Shown here: positions 38,801-49,634 of the stretch, one piece after another
Layout of the letters: every line of letters starts with the position of its first letter
Numbering within the stretch: position 1 is the stretch's first letter
Source of the DNA: Cladopsammia gracilis
Lineage: Eukaryota; Cnidaria; Anthozoa; Scleractinia; Dendrophylliidae
Assembly: GCA_022457155.1 (NCBI GenBank)
Contig: JAJGOT010000501.1
Coordinates: 1 to 64,000 of the forward strand
Reading direction: 5' to 3'
Length of the DNA stretch: 64,000 bases
Position numbers and translations under genes: made by a program
The notes under the pieces: generated by a model
The model's database searches: none
What the model was told of the DNA's origin: nothing
The model's input: the letters and a program-made list of their open reading frames with translations, nothing else

Positions 38801-41800
38801 CAACAATTTGATATGACAATTTTTTGATCACGTGACTTGATGTTTCCATGGCAACAAGATATTGACAGCCATGTTTTTTGAAATTTGTATATTTATACCT
38901 TTGAATGAAGAAAAACAATAATTATTGGTATAACTTTTGTATTTTTACGTTATTTAACGTTTATTTATTGGTTTTCATTAATTTTGGGTGAATTTGGACG
39001 GTTTTTAAGAGGTTTTAAAAAAATTCAGAAATCCAAGATGGCGGATCCAAGATGGCGGCCGCATAACTAATTACCTAGTAACTATGTCATATGACGTCAT
39101 CGTTCCATTGTGCGGATCACAAAGGAGACAGTTTTGGACGTACTATGTACCCTCTAGGTTTCATTGCCGTAGCCTTAATGTTCTTGAAGTTGGCACAATG
39201 CGACCAGCACCGAAGAAGAACCTGACGTCCATGCTTAACTGATTATTATAAGATGAATACAACTTCTAGACATTGAGATACTGACAGGCACTGAGGCGTA
39301 TGATTACAGAATCGGGGAAATAACCGAAAGGAGATAAAGACAAATATACTATTTATATGTAGGAAAACTCTGAGACTTTTCGGAGTACACAGCACGGCAG
39401 AATTGAAGGATTTTGCGCGATTCCACGGCGATAGCGTGCATGTGTTTGAAGTCGGCCCGACGTTTTTGCTTGCGTGACATATCTCGCGACATAGCCCCTT
39501 TAACTTGGCGGCGGTTTTAATAATGTTAAGCTTCTCAGTCTCTGGGTCGATATTCTGCTGATTCATCCTGTGAAAATCGTGTAGAATGCTTTCGGCGGTG
39601 CTTCGGAAAGTTACAACATTGGCTTTTCCGTTAACTTCTGTTATAATTATCTGATTACAAAATGTTCCTTGAGTTTGGCCTTCATGTGGGGATGGCCGTA
39701 TGTCGCGCCGCCAGATTCTCCCAGATACACCTGCATTTTCTATTCCAGGTCTCCACTGGTTATCTGTTCGTCGTCGCTTTCGCGAAGAAAACTTGTCATT
39801 TTCAAAAAAGCCTCCCATCTTTTTTCGTCCTGCGGTCGCCTAATTTTCCTTTTTTTTAATTGGGGCTGTTCGCATGCATAGATTCTCGAAATTTGTTGCT
39901 TTGTGCGAAAGTTAACACTACACGACTGGTGATAAATGGTATCGGCTGCAGGTAAATCGTGCACATGCATAATTCTCGCTCTAACCACCTCCGCCCACGC
40001 ATCCCCCTCTCGGAGCATATATGAAGACAGTGCCTTTTGTTTCGATAGTGGAAACCTTGAATGCGTCCTGGGATCTTTTTTTTTTTCCTCTTGATCAAAG
40101 TTTACTGCTGTACCGCAGAAAAAAAAACAGTCAATTTGAAAGCCGAAGCGGCTTTCGACCTTCCATACCAAAGAGCACCGGCTATTCTCAGATTGCTTGC
40201 TTTCCATTTTTTCAGCTCGGGCAATATTTCGTTGCAAAACAGTAGTCGCGGCGGTAGTCTTTGTGAACGCGCTGACCAAAAACTGTTCGTTTTGATTCGC
40301 TCCTCTGTTCACTGGCAAGATTAATCCACTCACTGTCCTTTTTTCGAAGCAATACCGTCAGTTCTCCATTTTCAAGCGCTCACGTGCAAATTGCACGTGA
40401 GCGCCAACCATGCCGGGTTGTTGAAAATCTGAAATGGAGGTGCAATAAAATGATGAAATACAACCGGCAACCTCTGGTCAGCATTATCTAAAATATAGTT
40501 TGAGTCACTCCACTTCGGCTAAAAGTGTACTCAATTCGACGTCATGAAGAAGCCCATCTGCCACTGCGCTCTTAAGGTGCTTTTTCGTAATCTGCACGAG
40601 ACCTTCCCATACTCCAGACATGTGGGGGGCAGCAGGTGACTGAAAGACCCATTCATTGCCCTTCTGCTGCAACTGCCGCTCAATCTCTTCTTCATTGCAA
40701 CGCGCAATGGACTCTTTTAACTCTCTGTTAGCTCCTACAAAGTTAGTCCCTCTGTCAGACCAAATTTCTTTAGGCGGTCCCTTTCTACTTATGAATTGGC
40801 GAAGAACCATCATCTGTTTCAAGTGACGGCGTCACTTCCAGGTAGACAGCATGAGTTCTGAGGCACGTAAACAGACATCCCCACCTTTTCGCATTTTCGC
40901 GGCCCCACTTAACAGTTAGTGGTCCAAGTAGGTCAACACCAGTAAAAGTGAATGGAGGGTGGTACGCCTCGAGCCTTGCTCTTGGTAGCGACCCCATAAG
41001 CTGCTCCATAGGTTTAGCATTCATTCTTCGGCAACTGATGGAGCTCCTAATAGTCTTCTTCACTAGACCCCTTCCACTAATGATCCAGAACATTCTTCTC
41101 AGCTCGCACAATGTTTGTTCCCTTCCACTGTGGGCAGCAGATTCATGGTGGTGACGAACAATCAACTTGCTCACATGATGGCGTTTTGGTCATTGGGTGT
41201 TTCTCCTCCCAAGAGAGTGTCATAGCTTTCTGCAATTGTCCTTCTACCCGTAGGATTCCGTCTACTAAAACGGGTCTTAGGTTTCCTAGCTTGCTAGTTT
41301 TCTTGACCTCTTTATTCTGCTTCAAATCCTTGACATCTTCAAGAATTCAAGCATTCATTCGGAGCACTGCGAACAATAACTTGAGTTGACTGATAAAGTT
41401 CCTCTAAAGTCAATGGTCCGGTAGCACGGGCAACCCTCTTATCCGCGATCCACCGACAAATTCGTACTATCCACGCGACACGACGTTGTAAGATTAGCCA
41501 TGAGCTGCAGCTCTCTGTAAGCTTCATTAGGCCTCCACGACTGCTTTTGGGCGCATTGCCAGTTTCGATACAGTCACTGCTAGAACAACTCATAGGGTGG
41601 ACATTTGCTTAAGTCCGCACTTCCGGGTCATTGTCTGAGACATCTCCATATCTTGTACTTAGCCAGAATTCCTCCGCTTCCCAAAAAAACTCCGGTCCCC
41701 TCCTCTATCGATTTTGACTAGAGAGTTTCTGAGGGTTTCTATTTAAGCCACGTGAAGCGTCATCAACAGGATTGAGCCTTCCTGGGCAATGCCTCCATTG

Positions 41801-44800
41801 GTCAGGCGAGGTAACTTCACGGATTTCAGCTACACGGTTTGCAACGTACGTCTGAAATCGCTTGGTCTCATTCTTAATATACCGCAGTGTCGTCCGAGAA
41901 TCCGACCAAAATGTAACCTTGCTAATCTTGTACGTAAGCTCATCAATAAGTACTCTGTACATCTTCACAGACAAAGTGGCTGTTTGCAACTCAAGCCTTG
42001 GAATTTAAATTGGCCTTTCTGGTGAACTCCCTGACCTTCCAACCAGAAACGAACATTTTACAGTTCCACTGGTATAAACAAATCTAAGATAGGCACACAT
42101 GCCATAGCCATCTTCGGAGGCATCCGTGAATAGATGAAGGGATATGTCAAGTACTGTGCTATTAAGCAGGTGGCATCGCGGTATTTCAACTTGTGATAAG
42201 GCAGACAACTCGCACTTCCACTTATTCCAGTGGCTCTGCAAATCTTCAGGTATTTTATCGTCCCACCCTAAATTCAGTTCCACAGCTTCTTTTTTAGCTT
42301 CTAGGACGACTGGACAAACAAATCCCATGGGATCATACAGCGAGCTTACTGCTGACAGAATTCCGCGCTTTGTAGGTGTTTGGTGGGGCTCACGAACCCT
42401 GAACAGGAAGGCATTTTTCTCCACATCCCACTGTACTCCTAGCGTTTTTTCTACTGGAAGGTTCTCGAGATCCATATCCAGGGTTGGCCTTGCCCACTCT
42501 ACATCAAGTATCTAGAATAGAAGTCCTTGTTGACAGCTTTCACAGCTTTCGTCACTAAATCTGCCTTTATCGTCCTCCGCAGCTTTCTTCAGGCAAAAGT
42601 TTGCACAACTGGGTGAGTCTGTTGCTCCAAAGATATGACTCGTCATCTGAAATTTTGGGGCCGCTCAAGATCTCTGTCTTCCCACCAAAGGAATCGCAAA
42701 TCATCCGAATCTTCTGCTGGTACCTTTACTTGATTAAACTTACCCTCTATGTCAGCTACTAGTGCTATGGGATATTGTCTGAACCTCATCAGAACAACCA
42801 GCAAACTGTTAGTTAGGTCGGGACCCTGGTGCAATTGGTTGTTGAGTGACACTCCGTCATGCATAGAAGCAGCATCAAACACAATACAAATTTTATCCTG
42901 TTTTGGGGGGTGAAACACACCGTGATGTGGCAAATACCGCGTCTTTCCACTTCGTCGCGCCGCCTCTTCTTCGGTGAATTTCTTGGCATATCCTCCATTA
43001 TATTAATAAGGCTCTCCATGAACTCTCTGTAAAACTTCTCATCGCGTTTGGGCTTCCTCTTTAAAGACTGCATCTTGTTTCTGCCGTCTGCTTGTTGTTT
43101 GACAGCCAAGGGGTATCACTCTTCCACAACATTCCAACTTCATAATGTCCATCTACTACACGAACTGAGTTTTCCATGCCTTTCAGTGCCTCTTGATCCT
43201 CAACTGACATGCCTTTCCTGAAGCTCCTGTTCATGTCAACGTCCTCAAGCCTCAGGAATTGTTTCATCTGCTAATATAACAGCTCATCATCATACTTTAC
43301 AAAATTTACATTCACCGCCTGGGAGCACAAGGTATTTGCAACATCAACTGGTTCAAGCACAGCCCAACCCAGTATAATGCGAACAGCATACGGTTCTCCT
43401 GAACTCCCTTTCCTACATTCTTCATGCACTTGGACTTCAGGAACATTTGCACCAATCAGCATTGTCACCTGATTGTCATCTACATCAGGGATTTTAATGT
43501 CCTTTAAATGGGGCCATCTAGACAAGTCCTTTTGCTCTTGTTGTTGTGATGTTAAGTTGTCTACAACTTTAACGTTTTCACTTGCTACAGTACGATCTTC
43601 GTGGTTATCAACAACTTTCACTTGAACATTGGCTTCGCCGACCTTAACTGAAGACTCGCACGACAATGTGCATGCAGCCAAAGTGTCACAGTTGCTTACT
43701 TTTAACCCAAGTGTATCAGAAATGTTCTTGGAGAGAAATGTCTCTTCACTCCCAGTGTCAAGTAGTACATACATGGTAACAGACTGACCTTCTTTGCTCA
43801 TTATTTTAATTGGAACAACTTGCAATGCAACCTTGGTTCTTGCTGTTGTGGAGTAGGTGTGAATTGACCTTTCATTAGGTGTTGTAGTTATGGCACTCGC
43901 GTTAGCTTGCTCTTGAGATTTCCCTTGAGATTCACGCCTGTTCCCTCTTTGTCTTCTGCTGTTTTGTGCAGCAAAGAATGTTGCGGTTGTTGACAATGTT
44001 TACATCTAAAGGTTGACTGGCACTGATTAGCAAAGTGTCCCTTACGCAGACAGTTCAAACAAAGTCCCTTGCTCCTTTCAAAGACCATTCTCTGCCTTAC
44101 AGACTTGTTGGTAAAATCAGGGTAATGTTCTATCTTAAGTGCAGGCTCACAACTATAGTATTTTACAGTCTGAACACCTTTCTGCGTTGTAGGGTTTGGA
44201 TCCTTAACTTGGTTGAGTAGATTTTCACTGCTACCGGGCCCAACTTGTGTTGCCATCGTCATTACCATGGGTTCAACTGCTGCATTCGGGTCCCCCGCTA
44301 ATTCTTGCCTGCTACCTCTCATGTTTTTCCTCTGGAAGAATCTATTTGTCTCACCAACCTTCCCGAACACAGGGTCATTAGCTGCCTCAGCTCGCCTTAC
44401 AATAAACTCCAATAGTTCCTTCAGAATTGGAAACCCTTTACTCTCCCTTAGTCGCAGAGCTTCATCTCTCCACTTAATCTGGAGTGCAAAAGGTAGCTTT
44501 CCGACATTTTTGCCAAGTTTGTCATGTTCATTTCAGAGAGAGCGTCCATTGACCTTAAAGTCTCATACAATGTCCTTGAGCGGTCAGCAAACTCTTGCAG
44601 TCCTGGTCCAACGTTGTTCTATATATTTGATCCATCAACTAAAGCATCAACACATGCCTTTGTCACTATATGTGGTTGTCCGAAGCGTTGCTGCAGCATT
44701 TCTAGGGATTTCGGAAGCCCGCCTGGCACTCCTTCAAAACCCGCCACAGCTCTTCTAGCTTGGTCATCAAGAAATTGCAGTAGACGTGACATTTTCTGGG

Positions 44801-46881
44801 CTTCTAAAATATTCTGAGTGTCAACCATTTCATCAAAGCGTGCTTTAAATCTGAAGTATTCACATGGATTACCAAAGAACTTGACTACATCCAAAGGAGG
44901 GAGAATAGATTTAGTTACTATTAAGCCCATACTAGCTGTAAGCTTTGTCACCATAGTCTCAGTAGTATTAGCAAGAAAGAATACATCACCAGACTGACAA
45001 TCTTGATTGGGTGGTAATGCTGCCTGTTCAAAGGGGGTTGCATTTGGATTCAAACTAGACCCTTTAACATTAAGTTCTGATGATGCTGCTTCACCTGGAG
45101 TTGAGCTGAATAATGGAACTTTTGCGGTTTCTAATTTCTCAGCCAATGGTATCTGTAATGATGATTCTTCATCCTTTATCTTGGGTTTACATTCCGTAAT
45201 GTCCAGCTCTTTGAACTGATCCTTTGCCTCCTTAAACGTGAGTTTGGGTTTAATGCCCTTGGTTTGCTCCTCACACACTATGTCCTCTACACTATTTGTT
45301 CTGCTAATAGGATTTACATCGGCATCTTCCAGCTCCTCATAAAACTGGACCTTGGTTTTAGCAAGCTCTACAGCATCCTCAGCTTCTGCGATTTGGTTAT
45401 CTAACTTTAACCGTTCTTCCTTTAATCTCCTTGCTTTAGCCCTTTTCAATTGTGCTGCTTTCTTTTCAGAGAGAACCTTCTGTAACCTTGCATTTTCATG
45501 TGCTACTGCACTAGATCTGGAGGCACTAGACCTCCGTGAACGGCCAAAGCAAGTACTTCGAACATCATCCTCACGAACAGATAGTGGCAGATTACCTTAA
45601 AATATTTTAGTGAGCTCCATCATGTCATCATCTGCTAGAGCGCCTTCACCGCTGGCGGCACCCGAAATCCCTTCCTCAGAACCAATCATGTATTGATCTA
45701 TCGACTTAAGATAACCATAGTAGATTTTACTGTGTCCTGTCTCTCCTCAATCTTACCACTGCAATCCACTCTCGCGTACATAGAATCTCTAAGGCAAATC
45801 CAGGTTGAACCCAATGCACTGTACTTCGCTATGCTCACGGTGTCAGCAATGCCAACATTTAACGTATCACTTTGACCTTCGGCCAACTTGCAATACCGTA
45901 ACAACAACAATGCAAATGTCCTTCGAAACGACGAATATCTTTAACACTCGAAAACACTCTCCTATACGTCGAGTCTCCAAGACAAGTCCAGTTCAGTCCA
46001 GCTCAATCTAACTTCGTTTTCTGCACGAAATTTTAAGAAAATGTGGTGTACGCGGATGGGAATCAAAGCACGCGGGTAAACACGAACAGCTCATTCAGCG
46101 CTCACCACGAGATGAATACATCGCCTATACCTTTCCATTCAAAACGTCTATGCCACCGCTGCAAAAAAGTACAAAACAGGAAAAACAGCTAAGGACAACA
46201 TCGCTAGAATCGAAAAGAACTTAAAATTTCGTGGCTGAACTCTTAAATCTGAAAATCACGTGAGTTACAAAACAAAGAAAATAAATTATAATAATTAATC
46301 TTGGCGGGAAAAGACACGACAGGCATATTAAATATGTAATAGCGTAACTGCGGCTGTCGACTAACTTTTAGTTCCCTTGTCATTTTCCTTTTTCCCTTTC
46401 TTTCGTTTCTCTCTTTTGTAAATTGTTATTTATATCCTATAATGTAGATATGATTTGTAATTTTGTAAATCTCATGTAAGTCTTCTCAGCTCAATAGTTG
46501 AAACATGTTATATGTAATTTTGGTATGTAAAATAAAAAATAGTGTTCAAAAATTAAAAAAGAAAATAGTTATATAAAAATAAAGCCGCTTGGGACACAAA
46601 ATATATAAAAAATAATGCAATTAAATATTACCAGAGTGGCTCCAACTTGTAATTACAATAATAAATAATAATGAAATAATAATAACAATTAAAACAATAA
46701 AAATAACAAATAACAATAAAAAGTAACAAAATAACAATTAAAACAATAAAAATAACAAAATGATATTTTTAGCATTCTAGTAGATCAATAATTGTAAACG
46801 TAAGATTGTTTGAGAATTTGATAATAAAGATTTCTATATTATGGTAAAAATAGAGTAGTAATAATAATAATAATAACAATA

Positions 46882-46934
<53 letters not shown>

Positions 46935-49403
46935 AATCTGGAAATATATTTTTAACAGATACAAACGAGTGTCAGTCCAACCCTTGTCAGAACGGTGGGA
47001 CATGCGTGGATGGTGTGTACAGCTTCACTTGTTTATGTACAAGTTCCTACATGGGAGCATTTTGCCAAAGTAAGAACGGTAACAATCCTTATGCTTCAGT
47101 CTTGCTAGTTAGTTTAAGATCGATGGAATAGGATGTATAGGAATATCACTTTTCGCCAATAGATTTGAGATATGTCCAGAAATGCAGGTAGAGGGGCGTA
47201 CATACTCCATGACTGGCATCACAAAGTGTCCTTACATATAAAAGTTCACCAAAACACACGAAATTCTGTCACATATGAGGTAATATGCAAAACGACAAAC
47301 AACTCTGTCAAATATAAAGTACTCGTTAAATAATACTTGCCTGCATTTCTGGACATAAGTAGTGATATATTTGGTGTTTAATGTTTAAAGTGCAGCAGTC
47401 ATTTAAAGAAAAATCAATTTGACATTGCGAAAATTACTCCGAACAACATCTCTCCATTTTTCGGATGGAAATCGGCTATTGGGCATTTATTAGTTAAGTT
47501 CTTGTGCGACTAATCTTCTCTGAAGTACTTTTTCTTAAATACTAGCTATAGCTGGGTGTTTAACCCTCGGTCGTTTAAGGTCTTTCTCCGATTTTTTCAA
47601 GAGAATTTATTGTTAGCTCATGCCGTGTTTATCCATGAGACACATTTTCGTACAGTTTGGCGATAATCGGTTACTTTGGTAACGAGATATGACGTCATAA
47701 GTAGCATAAGGTCAAGCCATTTTTGAACAAAAATGCGTGTTTTGCTACCAAAAGCAGCAAAATATTTAATTATGTCACATTTTACAACATTAGCAAAACA
47801 TATTTAGAGTTTTCGCATTTTTCCGATAAATTTGAATTTTTAGCAAAATCCAATATTTAACAACTATTCACCGAAGTGGAGGTGGGTAGTGGTGGATATT
47901 ACCGTGCCGCGAAGCGGCGAGGTAAATATCCACCACTACCCACCTACACTGAGGTGAATAGTTGTTTTAGTATACACTGAAACAGTGAGATAATATAACG
48001 AAAATGATGCTTTTTAACTCATTTATTCCTGTCAACGATTACAATTTTCGCGCGCAAATAGCTGGGAGGTGAATAGCACTTGATATTCCGAGTTTCAGTA
48101 GCCAATCAGAGCGCGCCAACAATGCTATCCACTGTTTCAGTATATACTAAAAGGATTTAGACTAAATTGGCGTTGCACCCCCCCCCCCCCCCCCGCCACT
48201 CCCTTGTACCACGGTGGGGTTATAAGTTTGTGCGTACGACGGAAGTTTAAAGGTGTAATTATCTGACACAACATTTATTAATTTTATAGTTCCAGCAGCG
48301 ACATCGTGTTTAAACCACTATTCAGCAGGGCGGACCTCAAACGGAGTATATTACATAAAAGTCGGGAAATCATCTTTCCAAGTAAGTATTTTTTCTTGCA
48401 TGCTCTGCTAAGCTGGTAGACTAAATTGACCAACTGCTCCCAATGTGTGTGGCTTCAAAGCTACGTCGGTTAGAGCATCGCAACGGTAATGCGGAGGTCA
48501 TGGTTTCAAATCCCGTTGAAGGCCTGAATTTTTTCAGGCTTTTTGCAAATGCTTTAATTGTAAACACAACTGCAGTGATCATTTATTAACTTTATAAAGA
48601 CATCATAGTTATGTCATAATTTTAAATCTGTACACATTAACCGGCGAAAATTGAAAAAACGAAACGGAAATATAAAAGTATATTGCCATAGCACAATTGA
48701 CGCTAAGTTAAGGGTGTATTCGATTGGACGCATCCCTGTTATTGGAACTTTCTGCTGCATTCGATACAGTGGATCATGCAATACTAATATCTAGATTCTC
48801 AAACCGTTTCGGAATGAAAGGAACTGCATTGACCTGGTTTAAGTCTTACATAACTTCACGCAAACAGTTTGTTAAGGTAGAGGAGGAAATGTCATCAAAG
48901 CGACCCTTGCTTTGCAGGGTGCCCCAGAGGTCTGTAAAGTATATTTTAGTACATAAAGTATTGTTATTGTTGTTGTCACTGCTATATTTCATCTACACTG
49001 TGCCGATTGCTGATATCATCAAACAGCACCATATCACCTTTTTTGATGGCACGCAACTATATATATCCTTTAAGACTGATTGCTGTGCTGTCCTTGAAGA
49101 GGCAAAGTTCCGTGTTGAACGCTGTGTCGAGGACAAAGACCGTTGGATGCATAATAACTTATTGAAACTTAATCAAGACAAAACTGAACTAGTTGTCATT
49201 AGCTCCAAATTTCGACATAGACCAGATCTTGAACATGTTCAGGTCGGAGATGAGTACATTGCCTCCTTTTAACTTTTATTTCTTTAACATGCATTAATAT
49301 TTTTAAGAACTATAAATTTATGTTGGTATTTTTGATTTTAGTTTTTACCTTAGCATAATGATTATAAAGCGCTGTGGAAGATTAGCTGAATAGTGCTTTA
49401 TAA

Positions 49404-49450
<47 letters not shown>

Positions 49451-49568
49451 CATGTGTTCTCTATATAATTATGTGTTCTCCATGGGGGCCGGGTCCAAAC
49501 CATGGACCTAGGACACCCATGAGGCGCTGTGTGGAGGCCACACTACTTAGCATTGCAGAGAAAGGGTC

Positions 49569-49634
<66 letters not shown>

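Noticed and set aside
44213..44817. 181-residue plus-strand open frame
   Set aside because: It is antisense to the BEL gag region and has no motif of its own.
46882..47073. Met-rich open frame starting in the ATG repeat
   Set aside because: The start is a microsatellite, and the following residues are an off-frame reading of the EGF exon.
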